From: Niallia taxi | GTDB lineage: Bacteria; Bacillota; Bacilli; Bacillales; Cytobacillaceae | Assembly (NCBI RefSeq): GCF_032818155.1 | Contig: NZ_CP102589.1 | Span: 606,001 to 670,000 of the forward strand | Length of the DNA stretch: 64,000 nucleotides | Direction: 5' to 3' | Shown here: positions 54,851 through 64,000 of the stretch, piece by piece | Layout of the letters: each line of letters begins with the position of its first letter | Numbering within the stretch: position 1 is the first letter of the stretch | Made by a program: the position numbers and the translations under genes | Notes under the pieces: generated by a model | Database searches by the model: none | Told to the model about the DNA's origin: nothing | Seen by the model: only the letters and a program-made list of their open reading frames with translations

Positions 54851-55834
54851 ATGGTGAAGGCAGATCAACTTTATTGGATTATATTATGGGCAGTTTCCGC
54901 CGTTCATATAGGATTGTTTTATTACGTCTTTCACTGGCACTTTTCCTTATGGATAATGGCTCTCATACTGTTAGCAGGAATATGTTTATATTATAAACGA
55001 GGGAAAGCTCTAATAACTGAAATGGGATGGAGGCTTCATGCTTTATTCTGGAGTGTGCAAACAATTATTGCAGCAGTAGCACTAACTTTGAAGATAGAAT
55101 GGCTGTGGATTGTTTTTTTCCTGTTGTTCTGGGTTATTGAACTACTTAGAAATATGGTAACAGTTGAATTGTCAGAGGTGAGAAGGGAATTAGTACGAAC
55201 TGATGGGGAAAGGGAAAAAATGAATGAGACGTTCCGAACAGTCAGAAGTGAACGCCATGACTTCCTGAAGCATATAGCTGCCATTCATTATATGGTTGAG
55301 AAAAATGAATTTAAAGAAGCATCAGCATATTTGAATGTACTTGTTGATGGCTATAAGGAAACAAACCTCTCTATTAAGGGTGAAAGTGGAGCAGTTGCTG
55401 CTATCTTGCATCAACATTATATGAAAGCTCAAAAAGAAAATATAGAAGTAATTTATGATTTAGATGTCCCTATTTCTGTCATGCCAGTGCCAGATAAAGA
55501 GCTTGTAGCTCTTGTTGGCAATTTGCTTGAAAATAGTCTTGAGGCCTGCTTAGAATGGCAAAAAGCCAATCAGCAGCAAGCTTTTATCACATTGAATTTA
55601 GTGAAACGAAGTGGATTATATATATTAACTTTAAGAAATCGTGCAATGCCCATCCCTGCAAAAGTACTGGATCGGCTCTATATTCAATTCGGAAATTCAA
55701 CAAAGGCAGGTAGCGGTAGGGGTATCGGAACAAAGGTAATTTATGAAATTGTAAAAAAACATCAAGGTGTTTTGGATTTTGTTTACAAGGAAGAAGAATT
55801 TACGGTCAAGATTAAACTGCCAGCTATCCGCTGA
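54851..55834 (+). CDS. natK: GHKL sensor histidine kinase (NatK-like)
   Basis: 327 aa. About three to four N-terminal spans (1-100), a coiled linker, the phospho-acceptor His in RSERHDFLKHIAAIHYM, N-box NLLENSLEAC and G-box GRGIGTKVIYEIV. Of the LytS/AgrC-like GHKL type. Together with the upstream LytTR regulator it forms a two-component system; the signal is unknown (Na+, ethanol and protonophores affect the B. subtilis system). Confidence 0.85.
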   Translation: MVKADQLYWIILWAVSAVHIGLFYYVFHWHFSLWIMALILLAGICLYYKRGKALITEMGWRLHALFWSVQTIIAAVALTLKIEWLWIVFFLLFWVIELLRNMVTVELSEVRRELVRTDGEREKMNETFRTVRSERHDFLKHIAAIHYMVEKNEFKEASAYLNVLVDGYKETNLSIKGESGAVAAILHQHYMKAQKENIEVIYDLDVPISVMPVPDKELVALVGNLLENSLEACLEWQKANQQQAFITLNLVKRSGLYILTLRNRAMPIPAKVLDRLYIQFGNSTKAGSGRGIGTKVIYEIVKKHQGVLDFVYKEEEFTVKIKLPAIR

Positions 55835-55909
55835 TTTAATTTATTTATGAGGTTTAAAGACGCCTTCTTTTCAAATAATAAGACCATTATATGAAAAAGG
55901 AAGGTGTTT

Positions 55910-56095
55910 ATGAAGTTACTTTTATTAGCACTTATAACCGGATTTTTGACAGGTTTTATCTTTGCTTTACTCAAGCTGCCAATACCAGCGCCAGGGGCAT
56001 TGCCTGGGATAATCGGAATTGTTGGCATTTATGCAGGATTTAAAGTTTATGTTAGCTTAGAGCCATGGATCTCTAGCTTGTTTACAAAGCATTGA
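55910..56095 (+). CDS. XapX domain-containing small membrane protein
   Basis: 61 aa from ATG 55910 behind AAGGAAGG. Two membrane spans with the XapX signature KLPIPAPGALPGIIGIVGIY. Function unknown; often near xanthosine or nitroreductase genes in other bacteria, but not here. Confidence 0.88.
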   Translation: MKLLLLALITGFLTGFIFALLKLPIPAPGALPGIIGIVGIYAGFKVYVSLEPWISSLFTKH

Positions 56096-56098
56096 TAA

Positions 56099-56133
56099 AA
56101 GAAGGAGGCAGCATAATCGCTGCCTCTTTTTTT
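56099..56133 (+). terminator. Terminator after the XapX gene
   Basis: 8-bp stem GAGGCAGC (56105-56112) with GCTGCCTC (56119-56126), 6-nt loop, seven T. Confidence 0.85.
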
Positions 56134-56650
56134 GCTGTCGAAAATGTCTTGGCAGCAAAAGCCAGTGTAGGACTTTTAATATTAAATTATTGCTTCGCAC
56201 AGAAAGCGAGTTCTGTAAATCTTAAAAACTTATTCTCACTGTTTAGCTTTAATGATTAAGAAATCACTGTTTATTTTAATGAAAGATAACAAATATGCTA
56301 AACATAATAAGATTATTGGTAGGGTAAATCTATGAATCTCTAATAATATTGACAATATTCGTAACATTTAGCGCAAAGTATTTTAATTTAATCCTTTCCT
56401 TGTTATGGTGTACTTGTTGGAGCATTTATTGGTTTCTAAAGTTGTGGTGGGTTACGCTTGTTTCTATTTTTTCACGTCTTTTTGTTATTTGCTATAAGTG
56501 TTAATTAAGTTTGGGAATAAAACTTTCATCCTGCTATCACGTTTTTTTAATAAACGGTCACTGGTTTATCTAATTTTAACGAAACAGGTTTCCTGAAATG
56601 GAAGCTGATTTTAGGTAATGAAGAATTAACCAGAAAGGAGTTAGAAGGAA
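56134..56650. other. AT-rich non-coding region ahead of the orphan HTH gene
   Basis: About 515 bp, no supported reading frame. An imperfect direct repeat TCACTGTTTAGCTTTAATGA (56236-56255) / TCACTGTTTATTTTAATGA (56264-56282) has a 28-bp period, and GCTAAAC (56297-56303) is the reverse of GTTTAGC inside the first copy. These could be binding sites for the HTH protein downstream. Confidence 0.45.
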
Positions 56651-57037
56651 TTGAAGCTTGTTCAATATAATAATACAAACCTAGCCCTCTTTAAAACAAA
56701 ATCGCAATTTAATCAGTCCGTAAGTGTATATAAACAATATATATCCGTTATGTCATTAAGACACGATATTCGTTACAAGCTTTATAGAGTATTTAATTAT
56801 TTAGCAACTCAAGCTAGGCCAAATTTAGGTGTTTTGTCAAAAGACAATAAACAAATATCCATGGATTTAGAAATCAGTACAAGAACCCTTATAAAATATT
56901 ATGAACGTTTAGTTAACCTGGGAATGTTAGAGCTAATTAATCCTAAAGATACGACAACATATATATTTATTATTAACCCAATTACATTAAATAAGGCTGT
57001 AGATTTTCCAATAATCACAATTAATGATGATAAATAA
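56651..57037 (+). CDS. Orphan helix-turn-helix protein
   Basis: 128 aa, TTG start with AAAGGAG ten bases upstream. The middle (KDNKQISMDLEISTRTLIKY) is a clear helix-turn-helix followed by a short wing (ELINPKDTTTYIFIINP). The rest is helical and rich in Asn, Lys, Tyr and Ile, and the base composition is more AT-rich than its neighbours. The shape recalls small plasmid replication or copy-control proteins of Firmicutes, but I cannot assign a family. No partner genes are present. Confidence 0.7.
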   Translation: MKLVQYNNTNLALFKTKSQFNQSVSVYKQYISVMSLRHDIRYKLYRVFNYLATQARPNLGVLSKDNKQISMDLEISTRTLIKYYERLVNLGMLELINPKDTTTYIFIINPITLNKAVDFPIITINDDK

Positions 57038-57130
57038 ATGAGTTAAATGAATGCTAAGATTTAATCATAGTATCGTTTAAATACTTATGTCTCAGCTTGT
57101 GAGAAATAATAGAACCTTTCTCCACAAACG

Positions 57131-57168
57131 AAAGAAGGAGACAGCATCCTTGCTGTCTCCTTCTTTTA
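57131..57168. terminator. Terminator before uvsE end
   Basis: 15-bp stem AAAGAAGGAGACAGC (57131-57145) with GCTGTCTCCTTCTTT (57152-57166), 6-nt loop; serves uvsE on the minus strand and the HTH gene on the plus strand. Confidence 0.85.
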
Positions 57169-57169
57169 A

Positions 57170-58126
57170 TTAATTCCATTCTAATGTGGCTCCACCGATT
57201 CTTTTAATCCCGCGAATTTTGCTTAAATCCTCAACAAGCTGTAAACAAGCTTGATCCTTCAGCTTTGCTTCAATCATGAAATCGACGTCCATTTGAAGGG
57301 GACGCAATAGCTGGATGAGTGGTTTGACAAACTCCGCGTTTACAAAATCTGCATGTGAGCGGAATGTCTTCTCTGATTTGGGAGAAGACAAATGAATTTT
57401 CGGAGTAATTCCGCGGTGTTTCCAAGTTCCAAATATTGGCAATAGAAGTTCATCTAGTGGTTTATCACATAAGTTTGCCATATGATGATGATAGTCAAAA
57501 ACAAGCGGAATTGTTTCGTTTTGACATACTGTTAATGTTTCCTCTGTGTTATACGTCTTGTCATCATTTTCTAATGTCATTATCTTCTTAATATGCAATG
57601 GCAATGACTTGATATTTTCATAAAAGCGGATAAGTGTTTGCTCCTTGTCACCGTATGTGCCGCCAATATGAATGTTAATAACACTTCTATCCTCTACTCC
57701 CATTGCTTCTAGCAATTTGTAATGATATTCCATATCAATGACAGCATTCTTTGTTACTTCCGGTCTTGGCGAAGTGAATAACGTATATTGATTAGGATGA
57801 AAGCTGACTCGCAGCCCATGATCCTTTACGAGTTGTCCAATTTCTGCAAACTCTTCCTTAAATGGAGTGAGATAATCCCACATAACATCAGGGTGTGTTG
57901 CTAGTGGAACAATGGAGCTTGACATGCGGTACAGCATGATTTCATGCCCGATATTGTAATGCAATGCTCTTTTCGTGTTGATGAGATTTGTTTTTGTTAT
58001 TTCCAGAAGCCTTTGTTTCCGTTCTTCCTCAGGCAGTTCTTTGTAACGTGCAAAGGTCATTGTTTTGGAGGGCGAAGCGTCCCAAAGGTTCGTCGCTGTG
58101 GAAACATATCCAAATCTGAATTTCAT
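57170..58126 (-). CDS. uvsE: UV DNA damage endonuclease
   Basis: 318 aa TIM-barrel nuclease. [13 protein letters not shown] at the N-terminus, [33 protein letters not shown] and FDYHHHMAN carry the metal-binding His, Glu and Asp residues. It nicks 5' of UV photoproducts in an alternative excision route; in Bacillus it is made in spores (YwjD). Confidence 0.93.
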   Translation of the reverse strand: MKFRFGYVSTATNLWDASPSKTMTFARYKELPEEERKQRLLEITKTNLINTKRALHYNIGHEIMLYRMSSSIVPLATHPDVMWDYLTPFKEEFAEIGQLVKDHGLRVSFHPNQYTLFTSPRPEVTKNAVIDMEYHYKLLEAMGVEDRSVINIHIGGTYGDKEQTLIRFYENIKSLPLHIKKIMTLENDDKTYNTEETLTVCQNETIPLVFDYHHHMANLCDKPLDELLLPIFGTWKHRGITPKIHLSSPKSEKTFRSHADFVNAEFVKPLIQLLRPLQMDVDFMIEAKLKDQACLQLVEDLSKIRGIKRIGGATLEWN

Positions 58127-58153
58127 CTTCGTTCTCCTTTCCCTTTGAAAAAT

Positions 58154-59353
58154 TTACAGCAGAGGTGCAAATAATTTGGCAATCCACTCTAGCAATACTG
58201 TTTTAGGTTTAGGCTTTTCTAAGTATTCAAGCGTGTATTTTTCTGATACGGCAATATCCTTATCAACAATGCTGTTCATTTCTGTAATAAAGCTAGGTTC
58301 AAAAATACAGCAAACCAGTTCATGGTTCAAGAAAATGCTTCTCTTATCAAAATTAGGAGTGCCGACAAGACAAATTTCATCATCTGCTGTAATAATCTTA
58401 CCATGAAAAAAACCATGTTTATAATGATAAGCCCTTGCACCACCCTTTAACAGGGTACGTAAATAGGGAAAGGAGGCTTCCTTTACTAAAATATGATCAG
58501 GCTTTGTTGGCAATAGCAGTGTGATTGTGACATTTCTGTCTTGGGCCATGCAAAGCTCTTTCATTATCCTTTTGCTAGGAATGAAATAGGGAGTGCCAAT
58601 AAATAGTGTTTTCCGTGTATTACGGATAAGTCCGCAAAGAACATCCTCTAAATAGACTCCTTGGGTTGGAATGATCTGATGTCGGGCATTTCCTTTAGGC
58701 TGTTCGGGAAAGTAAATAGGATTCTGAAGCAGATTTGTTTTTGTGGCATCGGTCCAGTCTAATAAAAATTCGCGCTGCAGGTCTTCGACACCTTCACCTG
58801 TCATTTTAAAATGGTAGTCCCTCCATGGACTTAATTTTAAATTGGCGTGAATATAATCTTTTCCGATATTAAAACCGCCAACATAGCTGATTTTTCCATC
58901 AATTATAGATATCTTCCGATGATTTCTAACCTGCAAAGAATAGAAAAATGGCAGTGTTGGTCTATTGCAATAAGCAAACTCCACTCCTGCTTCCTTTAAC
59001 TTATTGCGGATTTTTTTTCTGATTTGGAAGCTTCCGAGCCAATCGAGCAACAGTCTTACCTCAATCCCATCCTGTGCCTTTCTTTCAAGAATTTCTAAAA
59101 ACTGTGTGCTAATTGTATCTGCTTTTACAGTGTAAAATAATATATGTATATGCTTTTCAGCATTCTCCAGCTCTTGGAATAAGTCTGGAAAGAGGTCTTT
59201 TCCGTCGTTGAAGATTTGAAAGTTACTTTCTCGAAACGGATAATTTCTTCTCGTAACCTTTCGCTTAGTGATAGCTTTGCCTACAATGAAATCTATATAA
59301 AGTAAAAAGATAAGCAGTAACAAAATACCAATGATTATTAAAAAAGTATACAT
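58154..59353 (-). CDS. ywjE: Cardiolipin synthase-like phospholipase D family protein (YwjE)
   Basis: 399 aa. One N-terminal span (TFLIIIGILLLLIFLLYIDF) and two HKD motifs: NHRKISIIDGKISYVGGFN and HGKIITADDEICLVGTPNFD. Shorter than ClsA because only one N-terminal span is present. Likely joins phosphatidylglycerol units to cardiolipin in the membrane. It lies 27 bp downstream-to-upstream of uvsE on the same strand, so the two may be cotranscribed. Confidence 0.88.
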   Translation of the reverse strand: MYTFLIIIGILLLLIFLLYIDFIVGKAITKRKVTRRNYPFRESNFQIFNDGKDLFPDLFQELENAEKHIHILFYTVKADTISTQFLEILERKAQDGIEVRLLLDWLGSFQIRKKIRNKLKEAGVEFAYCNRPTLPFFYSLQVRNHRKISIIDGKISYVGGFNIGKDYIHANLKLSPWRDYHFKMTGEGVEDLQREFLLDWTDATKTNLLQNPIYFPEQPKGNARHQIIPTQGVYLEDVLCGLIRNTRKTLFIGTPYFIPSKRIMKELCMAQDRNVTITLLLPTKPDHILVKEASFPYLRTLLKGGARAYHYKHGFFHGKIITADDEICLVGTPNFDKRSIFLNHELVCCIFEPSFITEMNSIVDKDIAVSEKYTLEYLEKPKPKTVLLEWIAKLFAPLL

Positions 59354-59705
59354 AGAAGTTCCCCCTTGAATATGTATTGTTTCCCATTTTTCCTTATTCT
59401 ATAAGAGAGTTGCGAAGACTCATGGAACTTTCAGAAATACCGTAGGCAATAAAGAAAAGAAAAGCTAAATAAACCTTAGCTAGAACTAGCATATTCACTA
59501 GAAAATTGTTTATAATGGAGAATATGTATTTTTTCTCTTTACTATGAAATGGAAACTGTATAAAATGAAACTCCATGAGGAAATAAATGTTAAGGCAGAA
59601 AGATTTCCGCTTGCATGCAGATTAAGATAATGCCTTTAATAAATGTGGTATAACTACATACAATCCAATTCGGATAAAGAGCAGATAGCGAAGGGAAGTG
59701 CCAAA
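59354..59705. promoter_or_regulatory. ywjE-rpoE divergent region (352-bp gap)
   Basis: Contains TATAAT at 59511-59516, which could be the rpoE -10, and a short palindrome GCTAG-AA-CTAGC at 59479-59490, about 30 bp upstream of it. The -35 is not clear. No reading frame is supported. Confidence 0.4.
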
Positions 59706-60302
59706 ATGAGTGTTGATAAGTTTACAAAAGAAGAATTAAATGAAATGTCATTAATTGAAATTGCATATGAACTATTAAATGGTGCAAAAACACCATATTC
59801 TTTCAATGAAATCGTGAAGGAAGTAAGCAGGCTAGTGGATTTGTCTGAAGATCAAATCAATGATAGACTTGCACAATTCTATACAGATATTAATATCGAT
59901 GGACGTTTTTTGTCATTAGGAGATAATCGTTGGGGATTACGTACATGGTATCCTGTTGATAAGTCAGAGGAAGATGTCGTTACAGTAACGAAGCCGAAGA
60001 AGAAAAAAGCGAAAAAAGCTGCTGAAGATGATTTCGACGATTATGATGACAGCGTTGAAGAAGATTATGAAGAGTTTGATGATGATGATCTTGACGATGA
60101 TGTTGAAGATGAGGACGATTTGCTAGATGACGACCTTACTGAAGACGACGAAGAAGAAGAAGAAGAAGAAGACAGCTTTGACGAAGATGCAGAAGATGCT
60201 TTCGAAATCGACGAAGATGAGCTGGATGAGGATTTAGACGAAGAAGATGATGAAGAAGAAGACGAGGATGAGTTTGAAGACGAGGATGAAGAAGATAAAT
60301 AA
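59706..60302 (+). CDS. rpoE: RNA polymerase delta subunit
   Basis: 198 aa from ATG 59706 behind GAAGGGAAG; 21 codons upstream are not supported. N-terminal HARE-HTH domain (about 1-90; LIEIAYELLNGAKTPYSFNE, then GDNRWGLRTWYP), a basic patch KPKKKKAKKA, then about 85 residues of almost only Asp and Glu. Delta displaces non-specific nucleic acid and speeds polymerase recycling. Confidence 0.96.
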   Translation: MSVDKFTKEELNEMSLIEIAYELLNGAKTPYSFNEIVKEVSRLVDLSEDQINDRLAQFYTDINIDGRFLSLGDNRWGLRTWYPVDKSEEDVVTVTKPKKKKAKKAAEDDFDDYDDSVEEDYEEFDDDDLDDDVEDEDDLLDDDLTEDDEEEEEEEDSFDEDAEDAFEIDEDELDEDLDEEDDEEEDEDEFEDEDEEDK

Positions 60303-60307
60303 GACCC

Positions 60308-60336
60308 TTGACTTTTAGATGCCTTGCTTGTAAAAT
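60308..60336 (+). promoter_or_regulatory. pyrG promoter with GGG start site
   Basis: TTGACT (60308-60313), 17-bp spacer, TAAAAT (60331-60336). Seven bases later transcription would start at GGGCTCC (60344). In B. subtilis pyrG starts with the same GGGCUC, where low CTP causes repeated addition of G. Confidence 0.85.
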
Positions 60337-60386
60337 CATTTTTGGGCTCCTTAAAAAAGGAACGAACTGATATTTGCTTAAATAGC

Positions 60387-60422
60387 GCTCCCCTTACTTG
60401 AAAAAGTAAGTGGAGCTTTTTT
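60387..60422 (+). terminator. pyrG leader attenuator
   Basis: Stem GCTCCCCTTACTT (60387-60399) with AAGTAAGTGGAGC (60404-60416), GAAA loop, then a T-run. The C/U-rich 5' arm could pair with an extended poly-G 5' end, which would prevent the terminator, as known for B. subtilis pyrG. Confidence 0.85.
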
Positions 60423-60537
60423 GTTTTTATAAAATGATTTTCAGGCCGCAGAACCTGTTTTAAAAGATTAGGACAGGGCGCTGAAAGGCTTTTTTATAAA
60501 AGTGGCTTTACAGCAATTGATTCACTCCCCTCGAAAA

Positions 60538-60557
60538 AAAAATATTCGAATATTTTT
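60538..60557. promoter_or_regulatory. 20-bp AT-rich palindrome before pyrG
   Basis: A perfect palindrome (half AAAAATATTC, 60538-60547) in the pyrG leader, about 50 bp before the start codon and after the attenuator. Role unknown. Confidence 0.35.
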
Positions 60558-60590
60558 CTTTAAATAAAGACAAATATGCACAAACTTTAA

Positions 60591-62213
<1,623 letters not shown>

Positions 62214-62219
62214 GCAATA

Positions 62220-62250
62220 AAAAAGCTAACCTTTTAAGGTTAGCTTTTTT
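62220..62250. terminator. Terminator, pyrG / ywjG
   Basis: 12-bp stem AAAAAGCTAACC (62220-62231) with GGTTAGCTTTTT (62238-62249), TTTTAA loop; convergent genes. Confidence 0.88.
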
Positions 62251-62252
62251 GC

Positions 62253-62786
62253 TTACAATTCATATTCCTTAATAAATTCATCCAACGTAAACTTGATGCC
62301 ATAATAGACAAATAAAGCAGCGATAGAAGCAGGATATCCGAAGCGTTTGCCTTCTTCATCAGGCAGCAGACCTTTCGTCAATTTAAGGTCAATATGTACA
62401 TCTGCAATGTCTTGTAATCCTTCTGAATCAGCAGACATAATGGTACTTACAGACACAAAAGGAATAAATTCTTCTGCAAGCTTCTTGGCTAAAGAAAGAA
62501 CCTCCGAATCATCTGACGCCCGTGAGAACAATAAGAAGCGGTCATTTGGGCTAACATTATCAATAGAATGCTCCTCTGTCCATTCTTCTGCCCCTTGCAG
62601 CGGTTCAGCACTGTACAAGCTTTCAGAAACAACTGCCTTCATTTCATTGGTGGCATAAATGAAGATTTTGCCATCTCCGCCAAGTGCTTGGGCAAGTATT
62701 CTGGCACTATCCTCCATTGATTCTTCTTCCTTTTCGTGAAGTCTTTTAAATAAACCACTTAATTGAGTGGAGAACATTTTAAGCAA
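62253..62786 (-). CDS. ywjG: YwjG family protein (DUF2529)
   Basis: 177 aa. The TTG at 62786 is taken as start because GGGGGTG lies about eight bases upstream; the ATG three codons in would be too far. SIS-like alpha/beta fold (GKIFIYATNEMKAVVSES, FLLFSRASDDSE). Conserved between pyrG and spo0F in Bacillus. Function unknown. Confidence 0.88.
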   Translation of the reverse strand: MLKMFSTQLSGLFKRLHEKEEESMEDSARILAQALGGDGKIFIYATNEMKAVVSESLYSAEPLQGAEEWTEEHSIDNVSPNDRFLLFSRASDDSEVLSLAKKLAEEFIPFVSVSTIMSADSEGLQDIADVHIDLKLTKGLLPDEEGKRFGYPASIAALFVYYGIKFTLDEFIKEYEL

Positions 62787-63092
62787 TGTGAGGCACCCCC
62801 ATATTTATTTTTACAATCTTATCCATTGATAGGGAAAGTTTGAGTGATTCAATTGTATTATAAGGAAACGGCAAGAAAAGGCAAAATTTATGCCTGTCAG
62901 CAGGAAAATATCAATAAAAAGTAGAAAGTTATTTATAGAGAAAAACTTTGTTATATAATGGATGTAATTGGGTCTATTGTCTAAAATAGTCTTTTTTGCT
63001 GTGTCGAATATCAGCAGCCGGTTATCAGATATAGGGGAACATCTTTTTCATTTGCAACAAATAGAGGAAAATTAGGAAGGGGAGGGTCTAAA
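62787..63092. promoter_or_regulatory. ywjG-spo0F divergent region with Spo0A box (306-bp gap)
   Basis: TATAAT at 62954-62959 may be the vegetative spo0F -10. GCAGGAAAAT near 62901-62910 resembles a sigma-H -35 with a weak -10 (GAAA) downstream. TGTCGAA at 63002-63008 is an exact Spo0A box. B. subtilis spo0F has the same three inputs. Confidence 0.55.
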
Positions 63093-63455
63093 ATGAAAGG
63101 GAAAATATTAATCGTGGATGACCAGTTCGGTATCAGAATTTTATTAAATGAAGTGTTTCAGAAAGAAGGCTACAAAACATTTCAAGCTGCAAATGGAGTG
63201 CAGGCGCTAGAAATAGTGACGCAAGAGGTTCCTGATTTGGTACTTCTTGATATGAAAATCCCTGGAATGGATGGCATTGAAATATTAAAACGTATGAAAA
63301 AGCTCTACAAGGATATTCGTGTAATTATCATGACGGCATATGGTGAGCTTGATATGATTCAGGAAGCAAAGGATCTTGGTGCATTGACACATTTTGCAAA
63401 GCCTTTCGACATCGATGATTTGCGTGCTGCAGTAAAGGAATATATAGTCAGCTAA
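63093..63455 (+). CDS. spo0F: Sporulation phosphorelay response regulator Spo0F
   Basis: 120 aa, a lone receiver domain. Acidic pair Asp9-Asp10 ([10 protein letters not shown]), phospho-acceptor Asp53 ([13 protein letters not shown]), [14 protein letters not shown] and the FAKPFD Lys. It takes phosphate from the sporulation kinases and passes it to Spo0B. Nearly identical in pattern to the B. subtilis protein. Confidence 0.97.
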   Translation: MKGKILIVDDQFGIRILLNEVFQKEGYKTFQAANGVQALEIVTQEVPDLVLLDMKIPGMDGIEILKRMKKLYKDIRVIIMTAYGELDMIQEAKDLGALTHFAKPFDIDDLRAAVKEYIVS

Positions 63456-63773
63456 AGTATTGAACTAAACGGAGCCTTTTGGGGCACTTATACCTAGTAA
63501 TTTTACGAATACATAATAACAAAAAAATGATAGAGCAAATTAATTGCTCTATCATTTTTTTGAATAAAACTAATTTTTTTATGACATTTTATAAAAAATG
63601 GTTGGATAGATAGCATTTCTCTACTTATTTTGGTATGATTACCTATGGAATTTAAAAGCTAATTGATTCGTTTTATTTTACTAGGGGTAATGTATACATA
63701 TTCACAATTCTCTTTGGAGAATTTAATAAAGGTTACCTTGTAAAAACGACGATCATAATAAGGAGGAAGAAAT
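63456..63773 (+). promoter_or_regulatory. spo0F-fbaA region (318-bp gap)
   Basis: Holds the spo0F terminator and then the fbaA leader. TATGAT near 63636-63641 may be the -10. A leader hairpin AATTCTC-TTTG-GAGAATT (63706-63723) lies 50 bp before fbaA. No reading frame. Confidence 0.4.
63522..63562 (+). terminator. Terminator of spo0F
   Basis: Perfect 17-bp stem (63522-63538 with 63544-63560, core TGATAGAGCAA/TTGCTCTATCA), 5-nt loop, T-run. Confidence 0.88.
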
Positions 63774-64000
63774 ATGCCTTTAGTTTCAATGAAAGACATG
63801 TTAAACAAAGCAAAAGCAGAAGGCTATGCTGTTGGTCAATTTAACTTAAATAACCTTGAGTTCACTCAAGCAATTCTTCAAGCTGCAGAAGAAGAAAAAT
63901 CTCCAGTTATCCTTGGGGTATCTGAAGGTGCTGCTCGTTACATGGGTGGTTTCACAACTGTAGTTAAAATGGTAGAAGGTTTACTTGTAGACTATAAAAT
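63774..64000 (+). CDS. fbaA: Class II fructose-bisphosphate aldolase, 5' part
   Basis: 75 codons visible; the gene runs past the window end. AAGGAGGAAGAAAT precedes ATG 63774. The N-terminus ([20 protein letters not shown], then [37 protein letters not shown]) matches class II FBP aldolases of glycolysis. Placement after spo0F is as in B. subtilis. Confidence 0.93.
   Translation, partial: MPLVSMKDMLNKAKAEGYAVGQFNLNNLEFTQAILQAAEEEKSPVILGVSEGAARYMGGFTTVVKMVEGLLVDYK

Noticed and set aside
56136..56142. TGTCGAA near the XapX terminator as a Spo0A box
   Set aside because: It lies in the terminator tail, far from any supported start; likely chance.
60136..60339. 67-aa Arg/Leu/His-rich frame opposite the rpoE tail
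   Set aside because: A direct by-product of the Asp/Glu repeat codons on the other strand.

Overview
The window is a chromosomal segment of a low-GC, endospore-forming Gram-positive bacterium of the family Bacillaceae. Evidence: sporulation genes (gerQ, rsfA, spo0F, a PBP2d-type pbpG), AAGGAGG-type ribosome sites, many TTG/GTG starts, strong hairpin-plus-T-run terminators, and gene order from ung to fbaA that follows the ywd-ywj region of Bacillus subtilis with local losses and insertions. I would guess the circulans-like group (Niallia), but cannot prove genus from this sequence.

Layout. (1) 1-2690: the end of a ThrE-type exporter subunit, then an RpiR-type regulator divergent from a GH4 6-phospho-beta-glucosidase. 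(2) 2700-13770: a complete type VII secretion (Ess/Yuk) locus, yukE-yukD-essB-essC-esaA-essA, followed by two small YwqH/YwqI-like LXG-toxin partner genes and then only a 45-codon stub of what looks like an LXG toxin, closed by a terminator. (3) 14.2-24.8 kb: a thioredoxin-reductase-like flavoprotein, a methyltransferase, YbaK, an SDR oxidoreductase, the cydABCD cytochrome bd operon (minus strand), and a HAD phosphatase. (4) 24.9-32.5 kb: an ABC exporter with a TetR repressor and two operator-like palindromes, an SRPBCC protein, bacillithiol gene bshB2 with yojF, pdxK, the moaE-moaD-moeB molybdopterin cluster, and a YflT-type stress protein. (5) 32.6-47.5 kb: a DUF4230 protein, then housekeeping and sporulation genes ung, ywdI, ywdK, gerQ, hemQ, pta, lipL, rsfA, an MFS exporter, ywfO, ywgA, ywhB, ywhC, ywhD, pbpG. 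(6) 47.8-64 kb: speE-speB, ywiB-argS, a NatAB-type ABC exporter divergent from a LytTR/GHKL two-component pair, an AT-rich island with an orphan HTH protein, uvsE, a cardiolipin-synthase-like PLD protein, rpoE, pyrG, ywjG, spo0F, and the start of fbaA.

Most of the window is ordinary core genome. The accessory or regulatory points worth a second look are: the eroded toxin slot in the T7SS locus; the 21-bp-spaced direct repeats between natA and natR; the paired TetR-type operators; the pyrG leader, which keeps every element of CTP-sensed reiterative transcription; a possible free-standing structured RNA of about 90 nt at 41765-41857; a 112-bp element with 14-bp terminal inverted repeats after speB; and the orphan HTH gene with upstream direct repeats. 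No tRNA, rRNA, CRISPR array, intact insertion sequence or prophage was seen.
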